From Paragordius varius (Eukaryota; Nematomorpha), in the NCBI GenBank assembly GCA_964247055.1, contig OZ176051.1, forward strand, positions 12,648,001-12,712,000: a DNA stretch of 64,000 nucleotides, read 5' to 3'. The position numbers and the translations under genes are program-made. The notes under the pieces are model-generated. The model saw only the letters and a list, made by a program, of their open reading frames with translations, was not told the origin of the DNA and did no database searches. Below are positions 50,401 through 61,493 of the stretch, piece after piece; position 1 is the first letter of the stretch, and each line of letters starts with the position of its first letter.

Positions 50401-52030
50401 GATTTAGAAACAGTTTTGGTGCTGATTATTATCCGGTTGAGGTTTAAAAACGGTTAAAAACTACCGTTTCTAGTCTCTAAAACCGTGTATTCCTGTTAAA
50501 TTTTTTTTATCAAAAGTGAATTTAGTGCAGCACGATTCTTATTTTTTTAAATAACCATCAATTTTACCTTAATTTTTTAGATCATTTGTATTACCGATAT
50601 GCCGGAATACGTGAAAAAGAAGTAGATCCCGATTATCCCAAACCTCTTAGGAATTGGGACGGATTGCCCATTAAAATTGATGATGCCATGAGATGGAAAA
50701 ATGGAAAAACATACTTTTTCTCAGGACAAAACTACTATAGATTTAACGATTTCAATTTTACGGTTTTAAATTTTTGCCTAAAAAATATTATTATATTAAT
50801 TGAGCTATGTATTCAAAAAAAATGTAATTAAACAACACAAAACCATATAGAGATTAATCTAATTATTTTTGGAAGTAGTATTAAATTTGGCTTATTGTCA
50901 ATATTAATGTTAATTTTTGATCATTTGTAAATATATACCATTTACAGTTCAAATTCACCCTAAAAATAAATTATGTGTTTTCGAACTAATACATTATTAA
51001 TATGAAATACATCTTTATGGCATAATTTATTATTTTTAATATTATTTTAATTTAAATTTTTATTTTTAATATAGGTAATTTTTAACCTTAAAAAACATAT
51101 TTTATATTTGAAGGCGAATGAATTGTTCGAGGGCGAATTTGAATTGTTCAAGGGTAAATATGATTTGTAAATGGTATATTACAATAAAAAACGGTACGCT
51201 AAAGCATTTTTAAACTAAACTTTTTCTACTTATATATAAATATTGAAATTAAGTCAATGCTAAAAAATCAATGATTAATTTTTATAACAAACAAGGTTGA
51301 AGCAAATTACCCGCGAAAATCTTCGTTATGGTGGTTTGGATGTTTCCAAAGTTCTTATGCTCAAAGCCTAACGGCTGATCAAAAATATATTCAACAACTG
51401 TCAAAACATCCTCGTATACTAAACAATAACTACAATAGTTATAAACACAATCCAGAAATTGAGTCAAGGAAAGAACCAATGATAATAGATCGTAACATAA
51501 TTCGCGTAGGTTATATCTCGGGTTCAACAACAAGCATTACTCCTAATAATGTTGGTAATATTGAAAGTATGGATGATGATGATAATGTAAGAAATATAGC
51601 ATTTTTGGAACCGGATACGGCTTTTAACCAATCTAATAAAAGTGAGGTAGGCAATAGCAGTGGATCTACGCTTCAAAGGTTTCACAAAGTTTCACGCGTG
51701 ATCAAAAACAGTTACAAATTTTTAGATGGTGATAGAAATAAGCATCCTAACACATTGCAAAACAATGATTCGAATGTTATTTCACACAACAGCCAAAATA
51801 AATTTTTTATATCATCATCTTCTTCAATGGTTTCAAGTAGTACCCAGTTAAAATTCAACCCATTTCACAAACATTTAATTCACACATTATTACAATTAAC
51901 AATTGATTGGAACAATAAAGAAACGACTATGATATCATTTTTAAATACCCATAATTATATATGCCATATTGCTGTTATAATTGCCATTTTTTACCAAACA
52001 CATAAATATTTGCATTCAACAATCTTATAA
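44485..52030 (+). CDS. Mmp2: Matrix metalloproteinase, Mmp2-like, 11 exons, 963 aa
   Basis: Exons: 44485-44643, 44720-45023, 45222-45398, 47224-47324, 47901-48117, 48383-48541, 48841-49401, 49515-49657, 49732-49885, 50581-50762, 51296-52030; all phases agree. A secreted or surface zinc endopeptidase that cuts extracellular matrix. In order: signal region; propeptide with YLKKYHYL and the cysteine switch PRCGVPD (Cys170); furin-type site RWKR (206-209); catalytic domain with HEFGHSLGVSH (329-339) and Met-turn ALM (347); an N/P-rich hinge (373-536); a four-blade hemopexin domain from Cys539 to Cys735 (WWFGC); then a 228-residue S/N-rich tail ending in a hydrophobic segment (940-952) that could be a GPI signal or membrane anchor. 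HEFGHSLG...ALMAPFY resembles Drosophila Mmp2 more than Mmp1. The propeptide carries an insert of about 70 residues. Intron 3 holds a mariner and intron 10 a foldback element. The N-terminal ATG choice is uncertain; an alternative is at Met36. Confidence 0.93.
46011..47087 (+). mobile_element. Decayed mariner transposon in Mmp2 intron 3
   Basis: The terminal inverted repeats, near CCAACGGTCATAAGTC at the left and GACTTATGACTACACCTGG at the right, are flanked by TA (46009-46010, 47088-47089). The interior reads as scattered mariner transposase: a NLNERQIEIRKGTCVLLQSL block near 46465, VWWDTSGVGYHGVK near 46640 and a remnant of the LPHPLSSPD motif near 46830. The frame is broken by many stops and frameshifts and the catalytic triad cannot be read. 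Length 1077 bp against about 1.3 kb usual, so there are internal losses. Confidence 0.82.
50938..51174. mobile_element. Short foldback-family copy in Mmp2 intron 10
   Basis: The ends CCATTTACAGTTCAAATTC and GTAAATGG (inverted) are flanked by TA (50936-50937, 51175-51176). GAATTGTTCRAGGG-like units near 51117-51155 recall the 21-bp repeats of the 35.1-kb element. The middle is plain AT-rich DNA. Confidence 0.65.
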
Positions 52031-53149
52031 TATATACATAGTATTAGCAATTCTTTTTGACAGAAATGTTTATAAAAAAATGGAAAAATTATTTTTGATA
52101 TCCAACCACCGTTTAAACACAGAAATCAACAAATTTCATATACATATAGTAGTAACTTTACATGACAAATTTTTGTTATATATATATATATATATATAAA
52201 TGATTGCTTGTAAATAAATTGCAGTACTATTTTTAACAATTATTTATGTCTAAATGATAACAGGCAAATCTAATTTGGAGTTCGCATAATCTGTACATAC
52301 CAATAGGGACACAAAAAATATTTATCTTGTCTTAAGGGCCCGGCACCATAAAATACCGATAAATATTTCATAGCAGTTTGACATATTCAAGAAACTTACA
52401 TAAAAAATTAATAAATAATACAGGGATTAGTGCCGCATGCGGCCGACTGATCTATGTCAATGTAGATTTCCCCCTAATGACTCCCTTTACCTAATAAGCT
52501 TTAATAAAAACAGAGGCAATATACTAATTAACGTACGCTGATGACATTACGGATTATGATTATTAAATAAATTTTAGTTAACATCAAATATTTTATCAAC
52601 CTACAAATTTGTGATATATTTATTCATAATGAGAACACTAATAGAGTTAATTTTATTGAAATCATAAAACTAAATTAAGTTTTTAGTCCTGTATGGCTAC
52701 CTTCACAATTAAACACGTAATATTTGTGTTTTAAGTGTGGTCTAAGCTTCCTCCCTCCTTCCAATCAAGTTATCCAAACGAAAGGGAAAAAATGTTGTTA
52801 ATCCGTATGATGTTAATTAAAACTTTCCCGTATTCCTTTGCTTATTTTCACAAATTTATTTACATCTTTCTCCTTGAGACGGGTATATTTATTGTATAGA
52901 ATGTTATTATCTGGTGTAATAAAAATTGTGCCATATATATATATATTGTGCTCTAATGTGTGTGGTTAATTGAATATAAAAGGTCAATTATTTATATTAG
53001 GTTAAAAGCTAATTGGTAGGTTAAATAATTAATATGAGGTCAAAAAATTGGTAGGTTACACGTATATCATCTCTCTTTTCTTAAGTTTTAATTCAAACTG
53101 TTTATCTGGCGGTTTTATCTGTTTCTCTTGATAGCGTCTTGTGTGGAGG
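52031..53149. other. Gene-less stretch downstream of Mmp2
   Basis: Mmp2 3' flank with TA tracts at about 52178-52198 and 52936-52950. No exon or terminal repeat was recognised. Confidence 0.4.
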
Positions 53150-53830
53150 TTCCATTTGATTATTATTACTGTTTTTACAGTGGGGCCAGATGAGCCATTG
53201 GATTCTTGGGGATCAGGGAATCGTCTGGCTCATAGATGTTATTATCATCACGTTGCTTGTCGACCGGGTTAACACCGGTAGCTTTGTATTTGACAAAAGG
53301 GTTTTATTCGAAGATCGGTGCAGCTTGCAGTGTTTTAGACCACTGAATTTGACAAGCAAGGCTATTTATGGGAGTGAAGGGCTCTTGTTTGGGTATCGAG
53401 GTAGCATGTCCGCCATCTTAGACTACCGCTCACGGTTTTATCACATATTGTCACTACCAACTTGTCATCAATGGAGTTTCGACCACCATCACAGGCAACT
53501 CTGTAATCATTGCCATCGTCCGTTTATATTCTTAATTGATCCATCTGCTTTCGTAGCTCTTTTATTCTTTCATCTTTTTATAAGAAAATAGGCAGGTTCG
53601 ATCTAGGACGGTCGCTCTCACCCTGCTTCCAACTCCCTTTTTATAAAACTTTATAGCCTGTAACGAATTCTCTGATAGTATCGGGTGTATCTTCTGTAAA
53701 ATCACTGGTTTTACCCTTCATCCACGAGCACGGTGTTGATATATTTCTCTTAAGAAAGAGTCGTGCCGGTGTTTCATTTATACCATTGTTATATGCTGAC
53801 CTATCGGTGCAATACTTTCACACAAGACCT
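53150..53830 (-). mobile_element. Ty3/gypsy fossil fragment, minus strand (pol 3' part)
   Basis: The minus strand of about 53830-53460 is homologous to the plus strand of about 54860-55150, the region after the integrase core. The stretch 53460-53150 may be the following untranslated or LTR-side sequence. It is broken, and only this end of the element is present. Confidence 0.55.
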
Positions 53831-53839
53831 CAGAATGCA

Positions 53840-55200
53840 AAAGACATATTGATAATTTTTTAAAAAAATGCTCATAAGTAGAAAAACATAATTCCTTTAT
53901 TGAAAAGGAGGGTAGGGCTATATTGCTAGCGGAGGATAAATTTAAAATTTACAACGCAGGATAATTTCAGTTGAGTACCGATCACAAACCTCTTGTTATA
54001 CTATTTGGTCATCAAATAAGCCAAAAATAGTATATTAAGCAGAATTTCGAAAAAATCTGCTTTTGATTAAAAATCTATTACCCAAGCTTTTAAAACTTAA
54101 AAATGCATTGTCAAGGTTGCCCATCAATGAGCCTAAGAAGAAAAACAAGGAACAGTTCGATTATTATGGTGTCAAGGTTTAGATATAAACAAAGAAAGTG
54201 CGAACATACGGGGGCAGATGACCAAGTAAAAAAATAAAGTCAGATCTATGAAGTAATGATTGGAATAGCTCTTCGCTAAATACTTATATATCATTAAGAA
54301 ATGAGATTGAAGAATTATAACGTTTACTAAATATGAATTATATGGTTTACTATACATAGGGGACCGCCTTATAATTCCACACAAAGGTTCGGGTACCCAA
54401 GCACTGAAATCCCTAGCAAAAAGCGGAGTTTTATGGTCAGAAATAAATAAGATAATTGAAAATGGATTTAACTCTGTCAAAAACTTTGCCCGAATTTTGC
54501 AAAAAGCCCTACATACGCATGAAAAACAATTAATACGGTATCGGAAAGGCTTAGACCGCTGCACTTGGTAGAAGTAGAACAATTAAAAATGTCAACACTT
54601 TAAATATTTTAAAATTAGAGAGGTGTTTAGCCAGATATGGCTTCTTAAACATGATTGACACCGAGAATGGGTCTTATTTCAAATCATTTAATTTCGAAAG
54701 ATTATTGATCATCAAATATTAAAGATGTAACCTTAGTGCCCTACCACCCTCGCACAAATGGTCTGGTATGACAGTCATTCAAACATTTAAACACATAAAA
54801 ATATGTGTCTGACGAGATTTTAGAGCCGGAGCGCAAAACCAAGTTTTATGAGCATATAGGATAGCTTACCGTAATGGCATGAAGAAAACACCGGCACTAT
54901 TTCTTAATAGAAATTTACCAAAACTGTTTGGATATAGGGTAAAACCAATGATTTTGCGAAAGATAAACCGGATAGAGTGAAAAGAAGGGACAATGGTAGA
55001 TCGAACCTCCTTATTATCTTATAATCTCAAAGATGATAGAAGAAAAGAGCTGCGAAAGCATACTGATGTAAGAACAAGAATTGACAGAGGAAATGATTAC
55101 AAAGTTGGTTGTGATGGTGGTGGAAACTTCCTTGATGACAAAGGTTCCATTCTTAAACCATATCGGCTCCAGTTCTAAAATTAAATCCGGTTCCATTCTC
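53840..55200 (+). mobile_element. Ty3/gypsy fossil fragment, plus strand (RNase H to integrase end)
   Basis: It runs from an RNase H remnant (DHKPL motif near 53980) through integrase (PYHPRTNGL near 54740) to a D/R/G-rich end of pol near 55150. Broken in roughly ten or more places. Reverse transcriptase and gag are missing. It is a different copy from the 20-kb fossil and lies back to back with the minus-strand scrap. Confidence 0.65.
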
Positions 55201-55315
55201 AGATTCTTAGGAACCAGCTCGGGTTTGGCTCAAACTGTCCAGGAATCGATTCGCCACCATCAATGCTTTTATTTTTAAAAATTTGTTATTTATATCATAA
55301 TTCAAATTTTATTAA

Positions 55316-55417
55316 ACAATTTGCACTTCAAGAGTGTCCTTACTTAAAGATGGTCCTTGAACATTTCAACTTAGTCTTTGATTGAAGTGTTAAAGGACAC
55401 TCTTGAAATGAAAATGG
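55316..55417. mobile_element. Minimal foldback-family copy
   Basis: TTGCACTTCAAGAGTGTCCT and its complement GGACACTCTTGAAATG flank only two worn 21-bp-type units (GATGGTCCTTGAAC). The ends match the 35.1-kb element. Confidence 0.65.
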
Positions 55418-56068
55418 TATTTAAATTTCCAATTTAATAAGATGATCACAATTTTAATAATTGTTGCTTAATTATAATTTTAATAAAATGATAATATGAT
55501 AACATTTTTTTTCTCGTATCCGATTGAAATTGAATTGCCATGTTGACAAATTTCTGAACAACTTCTTATAAAACTTTAGAACCATACATAAATATTTGTA
55601 GATTTTTCTAGATAATAAAAACATTATATCTCTCAATTAATAAAATAGACAGGAAAAGGGAAACAATAAAGTCCAAGTCTTTGAAAATAAAGTATCAACT
55701 TAAAATAAATCCACAACTTTTACAAAACGATATACTATAGCGTCGACAATCAATTACCCATAAGGGAAATGTGCCACATTATATTTTAGTAATACTCAAC
55801 CTAAAACTGTTTTTTTCTGATACATTTTTGTAAGCTTACATTAGCGGTACATATTGTGACTCACAATATTGTAAGTGCTTATATAATAAAAAAGAATATT
55901 GCCATTTCATATAACGTGATACCAATTTAACGTATTTATGTTTAACAGTCAAGTATTAGGTATCAATTTATTTGACCCGATTATTGGTAATTTTTAGACC
56001 AATGGTATATATATGTGTGTATATACATATATATATATATAATATATATATGTATATATATACATATA
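55418..56068. other. Gene-less stretch with TA/TG microsatellite
   Basis: AT-rich DNA ending in a mixed TA/TG/CA microsatellite (about 56005-56068), which provides the TA target of the adjacent MITE. Confidence 0.4.
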
Positions 56069-56529
56069 CACTGTGTGCAAAAAAGACGGTCAATTTTTTC
56101 AAACATAATAGTTTTTTTTAATTAGATAGATTATGACCAGCAAATTCATTTGCCGCAAAATTTTTATTTTGTTGACGACCTAGTTTTTGATATATTAGAG
56201 AAATTCAAAATCTGGCAAAAAGTGAAACAATTCAAAATATTATGATAAAAGTTGAGATATTATGGTTTATTATCATTTTAGGAAATATTTTTAATATATA
56301 AATAGCCTAAATAGTTAGGTCTATTTAATCTCAGTTCAAAAGATGCGGTTCTTATAACATTAATATTTTTAGAATTATCCTTAATTATCACTTTTGCCCG
56401 ATTTATTTCTCTCAATATTTTAAAAACTAGGTCGTAAACAAATAAAAAAAATTTTGGCAAATGAATTGACTGTTCATAAGCTATGTCAAGGAAGAAAATT
56501 ATTTTGATAAAAAAGATTTGCACAAAGTG
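56069..56529. mobile_element. Tc1/mariner-type MITE
   Basis: The ends CACTGTGTGCAAAAAAGAC and its counterpart ending TTTGCACAAAGTG are inverted and flanked by TA (56067-56068, 56530-56531). The arms stay recognisable for over 100 bp, with AAAACTAGGTCGT and ACGACCTAGTTTTT as mates. The 81-codon minus-strand frame inside is not transposase. Confidence 0.75.
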
Positions 56530-57544
56530 TATGTATAGAAATCCATGTTTATATCTTCTCCAAACCTAAGCCTAAACGCCTACCTAGTATTATATTGGCC
56601 ACAAAACTCTCTTAACTTATGGAACTCAGCTGTTGCAAAGATGTACTATATATAATTGATAATACTACTGACGGCTTTGTTGATAATATCATCAGAGTTG
56701 TATTCAATAATAATTATTTTCATTTATTTTACCATATAGATAAAGCCTAAAATAAATTTTTATATAATAAAATATTATAATCATAGGCCTATGTCTTTTA
56801 AAAAGCTGGATTAAAATGCTTAATTATTATAAAATGTATGCAAAACCAGAAAACCAGTTCCCAATATAAAAAAACTCGTTCCAAAGGGTTAATAAAAAAC
56901 AAGCACGGATTCCAGTTCCAATCGTCCAACCATTTGAAGCCAAGCAAACATCCATATTTTCACCAAAATTTTTTTATGGCAAAACTAAGCAGTATATATA
57001 TATATGGATAAATTTATTGTGCAAGCATTTTTATGTTTATTTTAAGTGAAATAGGCCATTTTAGAACAGCAAAGTTTTTCGCAATCAAAACCTAGGGCTA
57101 AAATATTATTTATAAAGATTGTTTTACTTTTTAATAATTTTAATATTTTTGTATTGAGGCATCCAACTCCCACCAAAAAAATTTATTAACAAAAAATTTG
57201 CCATTCTCGGATATGGAGCAGTTACTACAAAAGTGTAAATAAGTATCACTCGTACGGGCCAGAATGAATACCATAATAATCTTACATTTTTTCAGATTTT
57301 TTATATGGATATTAACTGTGTCATACAATTCGACAAAAAACTACACTATTTATTTATACATTAATAATTTATGGACAGGTATATATCATAAATATGTTAT
57401 TGAATTGTACCAAGCGTATTTGCTGCCTGTTGCATCAATTGAATACCTATTATAGAAAAAAATTGTTAAAATAAAAATATAAGGATTTTAATATACGTTA
57501 ACAATAAATGATTTTACTGCAATTAATAAAATTCATACCATTTA

Positions 57545-57579
<35 letters not shown>

Positions 57580-57890
57580 GGCTATTTGGGTTGCCATTAT
57601 ACATAGCGATGGTTTTAATATTATATATTTGTTTTACTCTTGCAATATACGATACAAGTCGAATAAGAAAAACTGGTATATAATTTTTAAATTTACAAGC
57701 CAATTTCGAAAATGGTTTTAAGCGGATACAAAGAACATTTAAGAAAGAATGTGACTATCCCTCCAAATCAAAACAAACATAAAATTGAATTGAAAGAAAC
57801 AAACTAGTGAAAATTTAAAAACGAATAACATTTTTATCAAATAATAAAAATTATAAACTGTATAATGCATGATTTATTCAGTGTCAAAAT
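56530..57890. other. Gene-less stretch with dispersed repeat copy
   Basis: At 57000-57300 lies a copy of the dispersed repeat (GGCCATTTTAGAACAGCAAAG, CATTCTCGGATATGGAGCAG, CTACAAAAGTGTAAATAA). A TA tract is at about 57549-57578. No exon is seen. Confidence 0.45.
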
Positions 57891-58076
57891 TTAAGGTCCT
57901 TGGTAAAGTTGTTTCATAATGAAATTTCTACGCATACAACCTTCCAGTCTCTCCTGGGGTGTGGAGTACGGTTCGTATTTAGAAATTATAATTGAATCTT
58001 TTTCATCTATAATCCCTTTATTTTTTAAACATAGTTTTAATCTTTTGATATTGGTAACGTTAACGAGCAAACAGCT
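57891..58076 (-). other. Unrecognised open frame, possible terminal exon
   Basis: A 61-residue stop-to-stop reading with a balanced, protein-like composition (TNIKRLKLCLKN, then KYEPYSTPQERLEGCMRRN, ending MKQLYQGP). Its composition differs from the surrounding AT-rich junk, so it may be the last exon of a minus-strand gene. It does not fit the expected BAP18 end, and no family is recognised. Confidence 0.35.
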
Positions 58077-58748
58077 TTAAGGCTCAAATGTATCATCCAA
58101 ATTGGTAATAAATATCTTAGAAATTTACTACATGCCTTATAACTTAAGAGATTGGCGGTTATAACAAGTCAATTAGCATATAAACTAAAACAAAATTAAC
58201 GAGTAAGAAATATATTTATTACTCTTAAGGTATACCAACCCAGAGCGGTTTCAAATATAAAACATCTCTCAAGGTCACCAAGTATTTTTTTATTTTTTTT
58301 GAATGGCCAAAACTGTAGAATAGATTTACAATTAACTTTTTGGATTAAGGTTCGCAATATCTCGGAGAATTATTTTAAAATGAATATAGGAATAAATCAC
58401 ATTCTCTACATCAGAAAGTTATAAAAGTTAAAATATAATTTAAATTTATATATTATCCAAGTTTATATGTTAAAAATTTTACCTACATATAAATAACACT
58501 TAGGATCATAATTTAAGCCAATAACCCATATGATAAGAAAATTTACAACATAATATGCATAGGTGAAATAATTCACAATAAATACAAATATTAGGAAAGT
58601 TTTATACAAACAGACATATATTTACCAACACGCGCATATCATAGAATTGACTTTAAAGAAAGAGAAATCTAAATTATTGGGAATGTTAATAATATAAGTT
58701 ATTTTTATTCTGGCTTCAGTCATTGTTATTAGTTCTTTATAATGGCGG

Positions 58749-59357
58749 CTAATTATTTATATTAAAACCAGTGCTGACTCCTATAAATTTCCCTTTTATT
58801 TAACAAAAATTAAATTCTTACAAAAAAACTCCGAAATAAATTTTTTTACCAGCTTGTGTTTGATGTTGTACAAATTGTTGCGAAGCATTAAAAAGCTGTG
58901 TTTGAGAATCATTATTTATTTGTAGCTGGTCGCTATTAGATATATGTTCAGAAGGATTTATCAAACCCTGGGTGCTGTCATTTAAGGGATGCGAATTTGA
59001 GCCAATTTTTATCTTTGATTCTTCAATTGCTTTATTACGTAGCGTTTGACGAATTTGCGACCTATAAATGTAAAAAAATATCGTAAATAAGACGTTATTA
59101 GACATACGTAGTTTTATTTCTTATGCGTTCACAAATATTTTCGATATCATCAGCAAAATGTTGAATGGATGATTTTAACATGTCAATATCTTCATCGGTC
59201 CATTTACCACTTTTACTAATTATAAAAATAAATCAATAGAGAATTACGGGGAAGCTTGGTCTAATGGAGAATTCAATTGCATTGCTAATTCTCCAAGTTT
59301 GCTAAAAGCTTCACCTGCAGCAGCAAATATTTCGCCAACCTTTGCGGGAGAATTCAT
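58749..59357 (-). CDS. BAP18: BAP18-like chromatin subunit, 4 exons, about 153 aa
   Basis: Exons in coding order: 59357-59248, 59215-59108, 59061-58850 and, tentatively, 58780-58749. The start MNSPAKVGEIFAAAGEAF, then SKLGELAMQL, follows human BAP18/C17orf49 closely (KVGEIFSAAGAAFTKLGELTMQL). A SANT-like domain (about residues 40-95) has the landmarks SGKWTDEDIDMLKSSI, FADDIENI and SQIRQTLRNKA. The known protein is a nuclear subunit of MLL/NURF-type chromatin complexes that reads H3K4me3. The first intron is 32 bp and the second 46 bp; retaining the first makes a frame-ending stop. The third exon is Q/S/N-rich. The 4th exon adds only about ten residues (ending FNINN) and is the weakest part of the model. 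Total length is near the human 172 aa. Confidence 0.85.
59216..59247 (-). other. 32-bp micro-intron of BAP18
   Basis: On the minus strand it starts GTAATTCTCT and ends TATAATTAG, phase 2. It splits the conserved N-terminal motif from the SANT-like KWTDEDI motif, which adjoin in human BAP18. Confidence 0.82.
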
Positions 59358-59451
59358 GTTTTAACGCTGATATAATGAATGAATATTAAATCTGCACGGA
59401 TACCAACGCATACGGTTTCGACACTTGGATGGCAACATAATCATTTCAGTC

Positions 59452-59984
59452 CTTCGATTTGGGTAGTTAGATACTTCAAACTTGTTTCAAATTAAATATT
59501 TCGAAAAATATAGAATAAATTAAAACCATGGCAAAAGTTTGCCCTTATATAACATTAAACCGAAATAAGGAGAAAATTATTCAAAAATACTTGATACTTA
59601 TTAAGAGGTACAACCTAAAGGTAACAATTTAGTCAACATGACATATGTGCATAACCTGAATATAAAAATAATGCAAAATAGACATCTTTTTCTATTCATA
59701 TCAATGTTAAATGTGAATTTAATAAAAAGGTAAACTTAGTATTGGGCTTAGAATTAAATAAAAACGATATTTTGCAAAAATGGTGTGAAATAAAAATGGT
59801 GTCCAAGTAGTTTAATACGAGAATTTTTTCAATATCATAAATTTAGATATTTTAGCCTATTTACATAATCTTTATTAGGATTAAATTAAAAAATTAAATT
59901 GGACCGTTTCTTTCAGTAGTTTTTGAGAAATATCAACTTGAATATTGTCTGGGGTATTTAGAGAGCCCAATTTGAATCGAAGTG
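59452..59984. repeat. M1-family MITE
   Basis: It starts CCTTCGATTTGGGTAG and ends GCCCAATTTGAATCGAAGTG. It shares AACCATGGCAAAAGTTTGCC with the copy at 1993 and AATGGTGTCCAAGTAGTTT with the family core. Same orientation as the 1993 copy. Confidence 0.7.
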
Positions 59985-60237
59985 TATAAGAAATAAAAAA
60001 AGGCCTGATAATACTTTATAAATCCAATTTAACACTCTCATGGCCTTTGGAAATTTTATATCTCAGAGCTATTTAAAATGTGAATATTTTAAAAAGATTA
60101 GGAAGGATGAATTAAATTTGTTTTCGTTAACCTTTTTGCATAACCAAATTTTTTTACAAAATGTAAAATTGTGAATTCTACTCTGAAAATATTTTGCCGG
60201 TATTTAAATTTTTTATATCACCAATACAATAGGCAAA
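59985..60237. other. Spacer between MITE and Helitron array
   Basis: About 250 bp of AT-rich DNA; TCATGGCCTTTGGAAATTTT and a following CAGAGC recall the dispersed repeats. Nothing else is seen. Confidence 0.35.
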
Positions 60238-60537
60238 TCTATATATATTTATAAAAATAGAAAATGCTGGCTTTGTGATCTGGTACAGGAAAACCGGTAG
60301 ACCCAATCAAATCCAAATATCGAAAAAATATAATCATTAATAAATGTCCCGACAATAGCTTCGCCCTTTTTTTGAAATAGGCCCCCAGTTCGGGCCCACC
60401 CCGTATGAAAAACGGGTTTTTTTTGAAAACAGAAGTCCACAAAATCGTGTTTTTGAGACAATTTTCCGGAGAACGTGTTGAACCATTCAATTTCAAATAT
60501 AATTTTTGTTTACTTATTTTCGATTGCGCCGAACATA

Positions 60538-61493
60538 GTCGAGCCACTTTTTTGATTTAGGCCCTCTTTTTACCCGCTCCCCCCGTAAAATGCCATTTTT
60601 TTCAAAAAACAAAGTCCACAAAAATAATTTTCTAAATCGATTTTTCGCCCTAGGTATGAGACCGTAAAAATTCAATAAAGATTCCACGTATTCCCTGTTA
60701 AAAGGCAAAAATTTTAGTCCACCGTTTATTTGATGATAGCTGCTGGGTAAGGAGCTACCCGCTAAAAACTGATTTTTCATATAACTTTGTGAACTGTTTC
60801 CGGAAAACCGGTGATCCCAATCAAATCCAAATATCGAAAAAATATAATCATTAATGAATGCCCCGACAATAGCTTCGCCCTTTTTTGGAATTAGGTCCCC
60901 AGTTCGGGCCCACCCCGTGTGAAAAATGGGTTAAGTCAGTTTTTTGGAGAACGTGTTGGACCATTCAATTTCAAATATGAATTTTGTTTACTTATTTTCG
61001 ATTGCGCCGAACATAGTCGAGCCACTTTTTTGATTTAGGCCCTCTTTTTACCCGCTCCCCCCGTAAAATGCCATTTTTTTCAAAAAACAAAGTCCACAAA
61101 AATAATTTTCTAAATCGATTTTTCGCCCTAGGTATGAGACCGTAAAAATTCAATAAAGATTCCACGTATTCCCTGTTAAAAGGCAAAAATTTTAGTTCAC
61201 CGTTTATTTGATGATAGCTGCTGGGTAAGGAGCTACCCGCTAAAAACTGATTTTTCATATAACTTTGTGAACTGTTTCCGGAAAACCGGTGATCCCAATC
61301 AAATCCAAATATCGAAAAAATATAATCATTAATGAATGCCCCGACAATAGCTTCGCCCTTTTTTGGAATTAGGTCCCCAGTTCGGGCCCACCCCGTGTGA
61401 AAAATGGGTTAAGTCAGTTTTTTGGAGAACGTGTTGGACCATTCAATTTCAAATATGAATTTTGTTTACTTATTTTTGATCGCGCTGAACATA
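60538..61493 (+). repeat. 478-bp tandem duplication inside the Helitron array
   Basis: The segment starting near 60538 recurs 478 bp later with almost no differences; the two 88-codon shadow frames it contains differ by one residue. A third, diverged unit begins near 61494. This points to a recent duplication. Confidence 0.85.
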
